Translations under genes and position numbers: made by a program
Part shown: positions 16,254 to 25,406 of the stretch, piece after piece
Position numbering within the stretch: the first letter of the stretch is position 1
Layout: the number at the start of each line of letters is the position of its first letter
NCBI RefSeq assembly: GCF_000379465.1
Contig: NZ_KB905404.1
Coordinates: 1-64,000, forward strand
DNA from: Sciscionella marina DSM 45152
Lineage (GTDB): Bacteria > Actinomycetota > Actinomycetes > Mycobacteriales > Pseudonocardiaceae
DNA length: 64,000 bases
Direction: 5' to 3'
Notes under the pieces: model-generated
The model's database searches: none
What the model was told of the DNA's origin: nothing
The model's input: only the letters and a program-made list of their open reading frames with translations

Positions 16254-17147
16254 CTAGAGGCCGGTGAGGACTTGGGTGATGGCCGGGTAGGCGATGAACC
16301 CGAGAAATCCCAGAAACAGCAGGGTTACTGGCAGTGCCATGCGTTCGGTGGCCGCTTGGGCCTGGGCTTCGGCGTCGGTGACCTGGTGGGTGCGCAGCGC
16401 CCCGGCTTTGGCCGCCAGGGAGGTGCGGACTGCAGCGCCCTCGGATCCCGCCAGCGAGACCGTCGCGGCCAGTTCGGACAGTTCGGCGATGTCGAGCTCG
16501 TCGCCGAGCTGCTCCAGGCTGGTCCAGACGGTGGTGCGGGTCAGGCGGGCGGCGTCGATGGCGCGGCGCAGGTGCGCGAACGCGGGCCCGTACCCGACGG
16601 TGACCGCGTCGAGCAGGGCGACCTCGACTCCCGCGCCTCCGGCGAGGGTGATCCACACCAGGTCCAGGAACGCCGAGAGCGCGGTGCGGAATTCGGCGCG
16701 TGCCCGTGCCGCGCGGGTACGGACTTCGAGGTCGGGGACCAGGAACCCGAGTGCGGCGAGAACGAGTCCGGCGACCAACGGGATCGTAATGCTCAGCGAG
16801 AGGCCGCCGAGGATCAGCAGCGCCTGCAGCAGCAAGGGTACTAGCAGGCCCGCGATGGCGAGGATCGCTTTCGCGGCGAGATGGGAGTCCCGGTGGCGCT
16901 CGAGCACGCGTAGGTCGTTGCCGATCCTGGTTCCGGGCAGTTTCAGCGCGCGCAGACTCGGTACGAACCATCGCCCGCAGGTGGTGACCCAACCGGTAGC
17001 GGCGGTTGTCGTGATCGGGTCAGCCGGGGCTGGTGCGTGGGCCGGTGTCAGGCGAGCGCCGAGCGCGGGGCGGGCGGGCCAGGCCCCGATGAGCAGCAGC
17101 CACAAGCCCACACCGGTGCCGGTGCCGAAACAGATCGTGGGAATCAC
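16254..17147 (-). CDS. tadC: TadC, inner-membrane platform protein
   Basis: A 297-residue protein with hydrophobic segments at the N-terminus, in the middle (AILAIAGLLVPLLLQALL) and at the C-terminus (LPVTLLFLGFLGFIAY), enclosing a helical type II secretion F domain. With TadB it forms the membrane base on which the TadA ATPase acts. It overlaps tadB by ATGA, so the two are translationally coupled. Confidence 0.88.
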   Translation of the reverse strand: MIPTICFGTGTGVGLWLLLIGAWPARPALGARLTPAHAPAPADPITTTAATGWVTTCGRWFVPSLRALKLPGTRIGNDLRVLERHRDSHLAAKAILAIAGLLVPLLLQALLILGGLSLSITIPLVAGLVLAALGFLVPDLEVRTRAARARAEFRTALSAFLDLVWITLAGGAGVEVALLDAVTVGYGPAFAHLRRAIDAARLTRTTVWTSLEQLGDELDIAELSELAATVSLAGSEGAAVRTSLAAKAGALRTHQVTDAEAQAQAATERMALPVTLLFLGFLGFIAYPAITQVLTGL

Positions 17148-18046
17148 CGGAACTCACCTGCCTGGTCGTGTTGTGGGGTTCGGGTGGTCAGGGACAGCAC
17201 GCGGGGTGTGCCGGTGCTGGTGGCGATGCGCGCGAGCCAGGCGAAACCGGCCGCGAACAGGGCACCGAGGACCAGCAGCACCATCTGGCCGGCCGTATGG
17301 TCGTAGACGGCGAGGTAGGCGCGGTTGAACACGACGACCCCGGCGGCGAATGCGAGCGTGGTGGCGACGATGACCCGCACCGACGTGCGCGTGCGCGCCC
17401 GGCCGGTTTCCACGCGCATTCGCATCGCGGCCTGCTCGCGCGCGGCGGTGGCCAGCGACCCGAGCAGCTCACCGAGCTCGCGGGCCTGATGCTCGGCGGC
17501 CAGCACCAGGGAGGCCAGCACGAGGTCCGCGGTCGGGTCCGCCAGCTCCTCCGAGAGCTGTCGCAGCGCCGGTGCCAGGCGTTGCCCGTTTTCCAGACGC
17601 GTGGCGACGGTGGTGATCTCACGACGGATCGCCACGGGGGCCAGGGGGGCGGTGGCGAGGATGGTTTGTTCCAGCCCGGCCGCAGCAGCCAGGACATCGC
17701 GCAGCATCTCGGTCCAGGACGCGATCGCTTCGATACGCGCGACCCGGCGGGCGTGGGCACGGTCGGGCCCGACCAGACGCGGAAGGAACCACACCCCGGC
17801 CGCGGTCAGAATCGCGCCGACCACCCACCCGGTGCCCGCCCCGACCACCAGGCCCGCCCCGGCGGCGATCACGACACGCGCGAGCCAGCGCCGGTCCCGG
17901 GCACGCTCCCCCAAGGTCGGCCGCCAGCGCCACGTGCCGCTTCCGGTGTCGCCGATGCCGGGGCGTCGGCGCAGACCCGAGAGGATCAGCAGTGCGCCGG
18001 TCGCGGTCCCAAGTCCCAACAGCGCCGCTACAGCCGTGGTGATCAT
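17144..18046 (-). CDS. tadB: TadB, inner-membrane platform protein
   Basis: The start at ATG 18046 overlaps the tadA stop (ATGA), giving 300 residues. N-terminal spans (AALLGLGTATGALLIL; VVIAAGAGLVVGAGTGWVV) precede a helical T2SF domain and a C-terminal span near residues 235-275. It is the paralogue and partner of TadC in the pilus assembly platform. Gene order tadA-tadB-tadC is conserved. Confidence 0.88.
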   Translation of the reverse strand: MITTAVAALLGLGTATGALLILSGLRRRPGIGDTGSGTWRWRPTLGERARDRRWLARVVIAAGAGLVVGAGTGWVVGAILTAAGVWFLPRLVGPDRAHARRVARIEAIASWTEMLRDVLAAAAGLEQTILATAPLAPVAIRREITTVATRLENGQRLAPALRQLSEELADPTADLVLASLVLAAEHQARELGELLGSLATAAREQAAMRMRVETGRARTRTSVRVIVATTLAFAAGVVVFNRAYLAVYDHTAGQMVLLVLGALFAAGFAWLARIATSTGTPRVLSLTTRTPQHDQAGEFR

Positions 18047-19431
18047 GATGCCCACCCGCCGTGGGCGCAGGCGAGGAGGTCGGGATCGAACCCGACCTCG
18101 ATCAGGTCGTCGAGGGTGTCGGCGCGCAGCGCTCCGGGGACGGGGACCGCGCGCCGATCGGGTCCTGGCCGGTAGACCTCGTTGGACACCACCGTGCCCG
18201 CGTCGGCGCCGACGACCTCGCGGATCGAGGAGATCACCCGGCTCGCACGATCGCCCGCGCGGTCGAGATGCACGACGAAATGCACCGCCGAGGCGACCAG
18301 CAGCGCGGTCGACTCCAGTGGGAGGCGTTCCGGGCCTTGGGCGGCGTAGGAGGCCAGGCGGGTGAACGCGATCTTCGACGACGAGGCGTGCAGGGTGGCC
18401 ATGGAGCCGTCGTTTCCTTGGGACATCGCGTTGCACACCACGACCACCTCGGGCCCGCGGATCTCCCCGACGATCACGCGATCCGGGCTCATGCGCAGTC
18501 CCCACCGGACCAGCTCGGCCTGGGAAACCGCGCCCTCGCCTTCCACGTTCGGCTCGCGGGCCTGCAGCGCGGTCACATCCGCATGCAACGTGGGGTCGCG
18601 GTCCAGGCCGAGTTCGAACGCGTCTTCCACGGTCACCACGCGCTCGCCCGGATCCATCTCCGCGGCCAGCGCGCGCAGCAGGGTGGTTTTGCCGTAGTCC
18701 GCACCCCCGGTGATGAGGATGTTCTTGCGGGCTTTCACCACCGCACGCAGAAACCGTTCCAGCCCGGCATCCAAGGTCGCGCGCTCGCGTAGTTGCGCCA
18801 GGGTGGCGGTGAGATAGCCGTGGCGGCGCACCGACAACGCGGTCACCCCACCGGCGGTCAATCCCATCACGGCGAACAGGCGCTCCCCGCCGGGCAGCTG
18901 CAGATTCAGGGCCGGGGAGCCGCGATCGAAACGGCGTTCCTCCGACGATGCGCGCGCGGCCAGATCGCGTACCAGATCGGTGAGCTCCGTGTTCGAGGCC
19001 GCGATCGGTGCCACCTGAGCACGGGTGCCGTCGGTGTACTGCACGAACACCCGATCCCACCGGTTGACGTTGATCGTTTCCACCGCCGGGTTGTCCAGCA
19101 GCGGCTGTAGACCACCAAGGCCGAACACCTCGTCGAGCACCGATTCCTGGACCAGGGCCTCGGTCTCCGAATCCAGCAGGCGCCGACCGGCGAGCAGTTC
19201 GGCTTCGGTGTGGGCGGCGATCGCGGCATCGGTGATTTCGCGGCCGATCGCGCGGCGCCGCTCGCGCGACACCGGCCCGGACTCGGTACCGCCGGCCTGT
19301 TCGACCCGCGCGGGCAGCTGTGTGGTCAGCGCGTGACGCAACCGCTCACGCAAGCCAGCGTGAGGATCCGATTCGCCGTCGTGATCGGCACCCCGACGAG
19401 GGCTAGTCTGATAGGGATTGTCGCGTGTCAT
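18043..19431 (-). CDS. tadA: TadA, pilus assembly ATPase
   Basis: A 462-residue secretion ATPase of the VirB11/TadA group that powers pilus assembly. Walker A is GGADYGKT (242-249), a less usual form of the GGTGxGKT seen in most relatives but still matching GxxxxGKT. Walker B and the His box follow (RVIVGEIRGPEV, GSMATLHASS). The start overlaps the TadZ stop region by ATGA. The length is normal for the family. Confidence 0.92.
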   Translation of the reverse strand: MTRDNPYQTSPRRGADHDGESDPHAGLRERLRHALTTQLPARVEQAGGTESGPVSRERRRAIGREITDAAIAAHTEAELLAGRRLLDSETEALVQESVLDEVFGLGGLQPLLDNPAVETINVNRWDRVFVQYTDGTRAQVAPIAASNTELTDLVRDLAARASSEERRFDRGSPALNLQLPGGERLFAVMGLTAGGVTALSVRRHGYLTATLAQLRERATLDAGLERFLRAVVKARKNILITGGADYGKTTLLRALAAEMDPGERVVTVEDAFELGLDRDPTLHADVTALQAREPNVEGEGAVSQAELVRWGLRMSPDRVIVGEIRGPEVVVVCNAMSQGNDGSMATLHASSSKIAFTRLASYAAQGPERLPLESTALLVASAVHFVVHLDRAGDRASRVISSIREVVGADAGTVVSNEVYRPGPDRRAVPVPGALRADTLDDLIEVGFDPDLLACAHGGWAS

Positions 19432-20384
19432 CGTTGCTGCCTTCTTTCCGCGAGGTTCGTGTTTTCCGGGCCGGGCGCCGCGATGGCAGATGGGGTGGCG
19501 GGGTGGTTTCCGCCCGGCGGCGGATTCTTGGGGCCAGGTCGTGCCGGTGATGCGGGCTGCGATGGTGCCGGGTGTGGTGGGCCGGGCAGGAGCGTGCCGG
19601 GATACCGAAGGTGCTGGGGCGGGACACCCGGGATCGCCCCGATCGGCAACGGCGGACTCGTGTGTTGACCGGAAGTGGTGGTGGCGAGGGCGCGGGCGAT
19701 CGCCGCGGCGACGCGTGTGAGCCCTCCGGCGCGCCGCCGTCGGATGGGTGTCCGGCCTGCCAGGGTCGCCGCCGTGGCCGGATCCCGGGGTACGCGGGCC
19801 AGCACGGGTACGCCGAGCTCTCGTTCGACCTCCCCGGTGGCATAGCCCTGCCCGGACAGCACCAGAGCCGGCCGCGGGGTCCAGGCCGCCAGCTCGGGTA
19901 ACCGAGCGGCCAGCGCCGCGAGCTCGTCATCTTCGGTGCCAGCAACCAGAACCAGCGCGTCCGCGCGACGCGCGATCGCTTCCGCCGCGGAACCGGTGTC
20001 CATGCGCCCGCAGTCGACGAACAACACCGCTCTGCCCGCACGCGCGGCCCGCTCGAGGACCGGCCCGCCCGATGCGGCGACCAGGGCACGCAGCGCGGCC
20101 TGGGCATGCCGACCATTCGACGGGGCGGTCAGCATCCGCAACCCCCCAGAAACCGTCTGGGTGTGGTTCCACAGCAGCGCCGGATCCGGGTTTCGCCGCG
20201 CGGCCGCGGCGAAACTGACCAACCCCGGTGTGACCGACAGGCCGAACCGCAGAGCCAGTGCCCCGCCCGCGGGGTCGGCGTCGAGCACCAACCGTTCCGC
20301 GTCCCGGGGCCACTCGGCGGCGACCGCGACCGTGATTGTGGTGACCCCGGGCGAACCCTTGAGCGAGCACAAGGCGATGAGCAT
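19428..20384 (-). CDS. TadZ/CpaE-like ParA-family ATPase
   Basis: A 318-residue protein starting with a ParA/MinD fold. The deviant Walker A reads KGSPGVTT, where canonical members have KGGxGKTT; the signature Lys before the final Thr is replaced by Val, so nucleotide hydrolysis may be lost. VLDADPAGG is the Walker A' region. The C-terminal 90 residues are Pro-rich and disordered. TadZ proteins place the pilus machine at a cell site. It shares one base with the upstream stop (TAATG). Confidence 0.82.
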   Translation of the reverse strand: MLIALCSLKGSPGVTTITVAVAAEWPRDAERLVLDADPAGGALALRFGLSVTPGLVSFAAAARRNPDPALLWNHTQTVSGGLRMLTAPSNGRHAQAALRALVAASGGPVLERAARAGRAVLFVDCGRMDTGSAAEAIARRADALVLVAGTEDDELAALAARLPELAAWTPRPALVLSGQGYATGEVERELGVPVLARVPRDPATAATLAGRTPIRRRRAGGLTRVAAAIARALATTTSGQHTSPPLPIGAIPGVPPQHLRYPGTLLPGPPHPAPSQPASPARPGPKNPPPGGNHPATPSAIAAPGPENTNLAERRQQR

Positions 20385-21100
20385 TAGCGGCCCCCGGGTT
20401 GCAGCACCAACGCCACCTGCCCCGTGGGAACTTGGGCCAGCTCGGTGGCCGTGGCGCTCGCCAGTTGCAGTGAGATCACCGTCGTCTGGTCATCCCCGGC
20501 CGCGGCACGCCCCACCACCGTCGCGGGCCACATCGACCCGACCGAGGCTTGTTGGTCACTGTCGCCGGTACTCGTGGAACCGGTGGCGGGGTTGGTGACG
20601 ACCACCGAAACGGGGGCGCCCGCGGCCAGTTCCGGGGGATACGCGCCCGGTTTCAATCCCACCGCGACCACCGACTGGCCCGCACCGGGTATCGCCGCGG
20701 CACCGACACTGTCCGGGGTGATCAACGCACCGGGTCCCAGGCTCGTGGCCATCGGTCGACCGAGCACCTCACCAGCGTGTGCCGCGGGAACCGTGGCGAC
20801 CCCGGCCGCAGCGGAGATCTCGGTGCTGCGCAGATCAGCGCGTTCGAGGACGTGTCCGACCGTGACCGGGCGAGCGATCGCCAAGACCGGCACCCGGTCC
20901 TGGGTGCTGGTCGACCACCACACCGCGCCGCCCACACACACCACGACCAACAACAGCCCGAGCACCAGATGCGGCACCCGCCGCCGCGCCACCCGGGTAC
21001 GCACCGGCCCTCCCGGGTTTCCCTTCTGCCCCATCCACGACACCGCCCCCGATGCCTCGTGACCACCCTCTCGGGCGGGAGAGGTGTGAGTGCTGGTCAT
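20384..21100 (-). CDS. CpaB/RcpC-like SAF-domain protein
   Basis: 238 residues from ATG 21100, with GGAGG 5 bases upstream. A basic region and one membrane span (LVLGLLLVVVCVGGAVWW, about 45-62) precede a SAF domain (VLAIARPVTVGHVLERADL) and a variable C-terminal part. CpaB/RcpC proteins sit in the envelope and help the pilus cross the wall. The gene overlaps tadZ by one base and begins the core tad operon. Confidence 0.82.
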   Translation of the reverse strand: MTSTHTSPAREGGHEASGAVSWMGQKGNPGGPVRTRVARRRVPHLVLGLLLVVVCVGGAVWWSTSTQDRVPVLAIARPVTVGHVLERADLRSTEISAAAGVATVPAAHAGEVLGRPMATSLGPGALITPDSVGAAAIPGAGQSVVAVGLKPGAYPPELAAGAPVSVVVTNPATGSTSTGDSDQQASVGSMWPATVVGRAAAGDDQTTVISLQLASATATELAQVPTGQVALVLQPGGR

Positions 21101-21216
21101 GACCGCCTCCAGACATAGCTCGCCCGCGCCATCCATTCGCCGCGCACCTCACGCGCCGAACGAATCGCCGAATTTCGGAAAACAATTCAAATGTCAGAAA
21201 AGAAAAGAAAGCCGTG

Positions 21217-22263
21217 CTAACGCCGGCGCGTGCCCAGCGCTTGTGCTTGCGCGACCCGGAAACTCGCCGCAGCTTGTGTGGTCAAGTCCCCGAACATGCC
21301 GCCGCTCCCGGCACCGGACCAGGTCACCGTCCAGTGCACCGTTGCCGTGACCGGAAACCGGGTATCTGGTTCGCCCGCGGAGGATCGCTGGTAGGTGTGC
21401 CCACAGTCCGGAGACGACCCGCGAGGATCCCCACCCGCAGGAAACGGTGTTCCCCGTCCCGCACAGGTGACCGTGCTGCCATCACCCATCGACCACGACA
21501 CCGAGCGCGGGGTGGCGACCGCGGTCACCGACACCCCGGGCACCGACGCGGTCGCGGACTGCCGCGCCCACCCGTGACGGTCCAGCCACAACCAGGTCGG
21601 CAGCCGCACCAGCTGCGTGCCCGCCGGGTTCGCCGCGATTGACGGGCGGGGCAACCGCAACTGCGACCGGGCCTGCGCCGCCAACTCCTGCGGCGAAGGC
21701 ACCGCAACCGGTTGCGCGGCCGGGCCATCGGGAATCCACACGGGCGCCCGATACAACGCATCCCGGACCCCCGAGTTCGAACAGCGGTAGGTATACCAAG
21801 CGCCTCCCGCACCAACCGGTGATTGGGCCGCGAGCAGCGAACCGTGTCCGGCAGCCCGCGAAACCAGTTGCACACCAGCAGAAACCTCGGCATGGGGAAA
21901 GTGGAACACGATCGCTTGTACCTGTTGGCTGGGTGGCTGGTAATCGCTGCGCGTGTAGGAGCAATTCGCCGAATTCGGTCTCCCACCCAGGATCGAATCA
22001 CCCGAATCCGACTTCGGCGACACGCGCCCGCCAGTATGCTCGTTCCCACCCGGATGGCGCGGTCGTGCCGGCTGCGCTAGGTATGGACGTGGATTGCGTG
22101 GTGCTTGTCCGCCTCGCCCGGCTCCGAGCTCACACCCGGGGTTGGGCTGCTGTCCGCACTCAACCCCGCCGAACCAGCCACCCGCAACCGCCGGAGAAAC
22201 TGATACCAGGACCAGTGAGGCCATGCCGGCCGCGAGGACCGAAATACGGGTCAACCGGTGCAT
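21217..22263 (-). CDS. Secreted protein of the Tad locus
   Basis: 348 residues from ATG 22263, overlapping the upstream lipoprotein gene by 13 bases. A clear signal peptide (ISVLAAGMASLVLVSVSPAVAG) is followed by a Gly/Pro-rich region, a mid part with paired Cys (ECGQQPNPGC, CSYTRS, YRCSN) and a C-terminal beta-rich region resembling a PKD-like fold (VSWSMGDGSTVTCAG). It may be an external pilus or wall component. The family has no firm name. Confidence 0.75.
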   Translation of the reverse strand: MHRLTRISVLAAGMASLVLVSVSPAVAGGWFGGVECGQQPNPGCELGAGRGGQAPRNPRPYLAQPARPRHPGGNEHTGGRVSPKSDSGDSILGGRPNSANCSYTRSDYQPPSQQVQAIVFHFPHAEVSAGVQLVSRAAGHGSLLAAQSPVGAGGAWYTYRCSNSGVRDALYRAPVWIPDGPAAQPVAVPSPQELAAQARSQLRLPRPSIAANPAGTQLVRLPTWLWLDRHGWARQSATASVPGVSVTAVATPRSVSWSMGDGSTVTCAGRGTPFPAGGDPRGSSPDCGHTYQRSSAGEPDTRFPVTATVHWTVTWSGAGSGGMFGDLTTQAAASFRVAQAQALGTRRR

Positions 22264-22826
22264 GCTCCCACCCCCTCGACCGCGAACCGCGTCACCCGCC
22301 ACGAACCATCCGAGACGAGCTTGACCTCGGCGGTGATCGACCGTTTCCCACCCGGTTGGTCATCGACCGGCTGCCCGTTGTCAGCGCGGTATTTGAGCCA
22401 ACCGCTGTCATCACCACAGTCGTGGACCATCACCGTCTTCGGCGCACCGACCGGGGTCACCGACTCGACAACGGGCTTGTTCACCGGATCCCCCTTCGAC
22501 ACCAAGTGGTTGTAACGATCGGCGTACATCTGCCGCGACAGCACAGACAGCGCATCCCCGGTCGCATGCGCACCCAGACGAGCCGAGCGCCAATCCGATG
22601 TCGCCGAGACCACTGCCACGTCCCGCCACATCGCCACATACGCGGCCATCGCCTGGCGTTTCGCGGTATCGGACGGAGAAACTTGCATTGTGCCCGATGT
22701 CGGTGTCCTCGCCGCGCTCGACGAACCCGCGGTAGCGTGACCACCGGAGCCGCAGGCAACCAAGCCCAGTGTTCCAGCGATCGCGCCGAGAGCCAGGAGT
22801 CGGTGGGTGAAACGGAACCGGCACAT
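22251..22826 (-). CDS. Lipoprotein at the head of the Tad operon
   Basis: 191 residues from ATG 22826, with GGGGGA upstream. The signal peptide ends in the lipobox LVAC, giving a lipid-anchored outer-membrane-face protein. The mature part has a helical segment (AKRQAMAAYVAMWRDVAVVS) and a beta region with two Cys (HDCGDDSG, GACTG), like many actinobacterial NTF2-type lipoproteins. It is the first gene of the tad operon, and it is divergent from the prepilin peptidase gene. Confidence 0.8.
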   Translation of the reverse strand: MCRFRFTHRLLALGAIAGTLGLVACGSGGHATAGSSSAARTPTSGTMQVSPSDTAKRQAMAAYVAMWRDVAVVSATSDWRSARLGAHATGDALSVLSRQMYADRYNHLVSKGDPVNKPVVESVTPVGAPKTVMVHDCGDDSGWLKYRADNGQPVDDQPGGKRSITAEVKLVSDGSWRVTRFAVEGVGACTG

Positions 22827-23054
22827 GGGATTCCCCCGAGCTGTCGGTGTCCGGACGTGGCGGTTCTCAAGCCGTGGGACTGTCATACACCGAACTACGG
22901 TGACTGTTTCAAGACCGGTCCCGTGCCCGATGCCAGAGGATGGGGGAGGCCGGTCCACGAGTTCACCCTTTGGCATGAACCCGGGTGCGCCGACCGGCGA
23001 GCATGTCCAGCATGAACCTATGGGAAGCCCATTGACCGCAGACCCGAGGCCGCC

Positions 23055-23696
23055 GTGGTGAACGGGTGGTGGATCCTCGGATTCACCGCCGCCGCAGCAG
23101 TGCTCGGTGCTCTTGCGAGTTTCGCGACACGCAGCATGCTCTCGTATCCCCGAGCTGTGTTGGCTTCCTGGTGGCTCGGGGCGCTGGCAACGGGTGTGCT
23201 CACCGCGGTGTTGAGTTGGCGAGTCGGGATGCGCGGCGAACTCGCCGTCTACACGGTATTCGCTATCCTCGCGGTACCGCTCGCGGTGATCGACTGGACC
23301 GAGCACCGACTGCCCCGAATCCTGATGTGGCCACAACTCGCCTTCTCCGCTATCGGGTTCATCATCCTGTGCATAACCCGGGACAATCCCTCCCCTGGGA
23401 TCCGCGCCCTGTGCGCCCTGCTGGCCGCAGCGGGATTCTTCCTGCTGCTGGCCATCCTGACCTCCGGTGGAATCGGTGCTGGCGACGTCAGCCTCGCCGC
23501 CGTCGTGGGGCTGGTCACCGGGTGGGACAGCTGGGCCACAACAGCCGTTGCGCTCATCCTGGCCTCGCTGCTCGCCCTCGCTCTGACCTCGGTCCCGCAG
23601 GTGCGCAGCCGCGACGAAAAAGGACGAGCGGCCATCCCGTTCGGACCGTGCATGCTGCTCGGGACACTCGCCGCCATAGCAGTGCTCGGAGGATAG
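23055..23696 (+). CDS. Prepilin peptidase (A24 family)
   Basis: A 213-residue polytopic membrane protein with a GTG start. Aspartic peptidase motifs are visible: AVIDWTEHRLP (first Asp) and GGIGAGDV (GxGD, second Asp). It is short, lacking the N-terminal methyltransferase domain, as in TadV/CpaA enzymes. It should cleave Flp and the TadE/G pseudopilins encoded by the divergent operon. The space of about 230 bases between the two probably holds both promoters. Confidence 0.88.
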   Translation: MVNGWWILGFTAAAAVLGALASFATRSMLSYPRAVLASWWLGALATGVLTAVLSWRVGMRGELAVYTVFAILAVPLAVIDWTEHRLPRILMWPQLAFSAIGFIILCITRDNPSPGIRALCALLAAAGFFLLLAILTSGGIGAGDVSLAAVVGLVTGWDSWATTAVALILASLLALALTSVPQVRSRDEKGRAAIPFGPCMLLGTLAAIAVLGG

Positions 23697-23801
23697 AAGC
23701 AGAATCAGCATCATATGCTCCCCTCGGGTTCTCTCGTTCGTTGTTGTGCGGTTTGCCTTCATATGGCTGGGTATCGTCACGTCATCCAGGCGACGGCCTG
23801 T

Positions 23802-23990
23802 TCAACACGTGGGTTTATCGCTAGAGCCGGATTCGCCGTCGGTGTCGGCCTCGATCACGATGCTGATGCTGCGGCATCGCCCGCACCAGACCATTCCTGG
23901 CTTGGCGGCCGGGTCGGGTAGCCCGTGATCGTCGTCAGGCACGTGCACCAGTTGGTGGTGGCCGCAGTCAAGCATGCTGGAGGTCTGCAT
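23802..23990 (-). CDS. Small Cys/His-rich putative zinc protein
   Basis: A 62-residue protein from ATG 23990 with a GAG-type site 7 bases upstream. It has DCGHHQLVHVPDDDHGL and a WCGRCRS pair, suggesting one zinc site. It lies downstream of a strong terminator hairpin that closes the neighbouring gene. Alone in its transcript as far as can be seen. Function unknown. Confidence 0.55.
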   Translation of the reverse strand: MQTSSMLDCGHHQLVHVPDDDHGLPDPAAKPGMVWCGRCRSISIVIEADTDGESGSSDKPTC

Positions 23991-24020
23991 AGCGGTTCTC
24001 GATTGGTGGGTGGTTGGTCC

Positions 24021-24053
24021 GGGTAGCCCCCGGATGGAGTCCGGGGGCTACCC
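24021..24053. terminator. Strong hairpin terminator
   Basis: GGGTAGCCCCCGGA (24021-24034) and TCCGGGGGCTACCC (24040-24053), 14-bp perfect arms and a 5-base loop. It lies about 60 bases beyond the stop of the minus-strand gene at 24112, so it probably terminates that transcript. No clear T-run. Confidence 0.8.
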
Positions 24054-24111
24054 GTTCTGGGACTTTCAGTTCACCGGAAAACTCGGCCGTCTTGTGTCGA
24101 GGCCGGGTGTG

Positions 24112-24600
24112 TTAGGCGTGGCGTACGGACGAGGTCTTGTTGTTGCAGAAGCTGTTTTCGTTCCAAGGGCCACCCGATATACCGCTGAGATGGTTGCGGT
24201 AGTTCGGTAGGTCGTAGAGGTTCCAGAACCCTGATGTTCGCGACCACAGCGAACTGGTGCGGTTATCGAAGCCTTGAGCGGCGAGGTTCGGGCTGCCCCA
24301 CTTGAAGTACGCCATGGCGCCCTGCCCTCCGAAGCCATCGAACAGGCACAGGTATCCATTGGGGCATCGGTTATAGCCACCTGCCACCCGGGTCACGCCT
24401 TGTGCCGATCTAGCGCGTTCGATCTGGTGGGCCACGGCGAGATCCTGTTTCGTCGCAGGGCTCGGAGAATCCCGTACCAGACCGTGGCTCGCAGGTGCGG
24501 TCGTTATGCTTTCTGCATTGGCGATACCGCCCAGGACGGTCCCGCCGAGAACACCGGCTGCCGCTGCTGTCAGGCACACGCGACGCAGGATAGGGTTCAT
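24112..24600 (-). CDS. Secreted I36-type peptidase inhibitor-like protein
   Basis: A 162-residue protein with a signal peptide ending in ANA. The mature part has the pattern of the I36 inhibitor/crystallin-like family: NRCPNGYLCLFDGFGGQG, WGSPNLAAQGFDNRTSS, and a late Cys (SFCNN). Such proteins are exported and bind proteases or cell-wall partners. A close paralogue lies immediately upstream (24725-25204), and the transcript appears to end at the hairpin at 24021. Confidence 0.82.
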   Translation of the reverse strand: MNPILRRVCLTAAAAGVLGGTVLGGIANAESITTAPASHGLVRDSPSPATKQDLAVAHQIERARSAQGVTRVAGGYNRCPNGYLCLFDGFGGQGAMAYFKWGSPNLAAQGFDNRTSSLWSRTSGFWNLYDLPNYRNHLSGISGGPWNENSFCNNKTSSVRHA

Positions 24601-24724
24601 GAGAATTTCCTTTCGTGATCACTGTTTACTAACAGGACGTGGTTGCGAGGGTTTAGGGCACAGAGTGTTGCTGCGCCCTGTCGGGACGACTGGATTCTGT
24701 GGTGAATGCCTGGCCGTGCAACGG

Positions 24725-25204
24725 CTATACGCATTTCAGCGATGACATGTTGTCCGCGAGCAGGTTTGTCGGCGGACCTGGAATCAGGTAGTTGAAACCC
24801 TGATACTTCGGTTCGGTCCAGAACTGCCAGTTTCCCGGTGCCCGTTTCCATGTGGCGTGTGTCCGGTTGTCGAAGTGCTGCGCGGCCAGGTTCGGAGAGC
24901 CCGATCGGAACCACGCCATCGCGCCTTGTCCGTTGGGTGCGCTGAACAGGCAAGTATTTCCTGCTGGGCATCGGTTCCATCCGCCTGCGGCGGTCGTGAC
25001 TCCCTGAACAGAGCGGGCGAGTTCGATCTGGTGGGCCACTACGAGATCCTGCGAGGTCGCCAGGCCCGGGGAGACTGAGTTCATTTGCAGGTTCGGCGGC
25101 GAGAGCTGACTGGTTTCGGCAGCGGCGCTAGCACCGAGGACAGGGCCGCCGATCACGCTCACGCCTGCCGCCGTAAGGCACACGTGTCGCAGGAAACGGT
25201 TCAT
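24725..25204 (-). CDS. Secreted I36-type peptidase inhibitor-like protein
   Basis: A 159-residue paralogue of the next gene. The signal peptide (HVCLTAAGVSVIGGPVLGAS) is followed by the same Cys pair and motif order (NRCPAGNTCLF, SGSPNLAAQHFDNRT). The C-terminal third diverges from its partner, ending in a Cys. The two genes arose by tandem duplication; differing ends may give different targets. The upstream dyad at 25383-25399 could control it. Confidence 0.82.
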   Translation of the reverse strand: MNRFLRHVCLTAAGVSVIGGPVLGASAAAETSQLSPPNLQMNSVSPGLATSQDLVVAHQIELARSVQGVTTAAGGWNRCPAGNTCLFSAPNGQGAMAWFRSGSPNLAAQHFDNRTHATWKRAPGNWQFWTEPKYQGFNYLIPGPPTNLLADNMSSLKCV

Positions 25205-25382
25205 GAGAATACCCTTTCGTGAATCAATTGGAATGAAGCGGGAATGTTCATTCGGCCACGACTTTGCCCGTTCTTCTCGGGCTATCTGCGGCCGTTGTTC
25301 CCGTGATTTCGAGTCTGCACCGACTCTGATTCGGGTTCAAGAGGTTTAGGTGGGACAAAAGTGGCACAAAATCGGGACAGCT

Positions 25383-25399
25383 TGTACCAACTTGGTACA
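25383..25399. promoter_or_regulatory. Perfect 17-bp dyad, candidate operator
   Basis: TGTACCAA-C-TTGGTACA, perfect 8-bp half-sites around one base, the form of a TetR- or GntR-type operator. It lies about 180 bases upstream of the I36-type gene at 24725-25204, just past the hydrolase stop. No cognate regulator is adjacent. Confidence 0.55.
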
Positions 25400-25406
25400 G
25401 TGCAGG

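Noticed and set aside
22827-23780. Upstream extension of the lipoprotein frame
   Set aside because: It is antisense to the prepilin peptidase; the lipobox signal peptide and GGGGGA fix the start at 22826.
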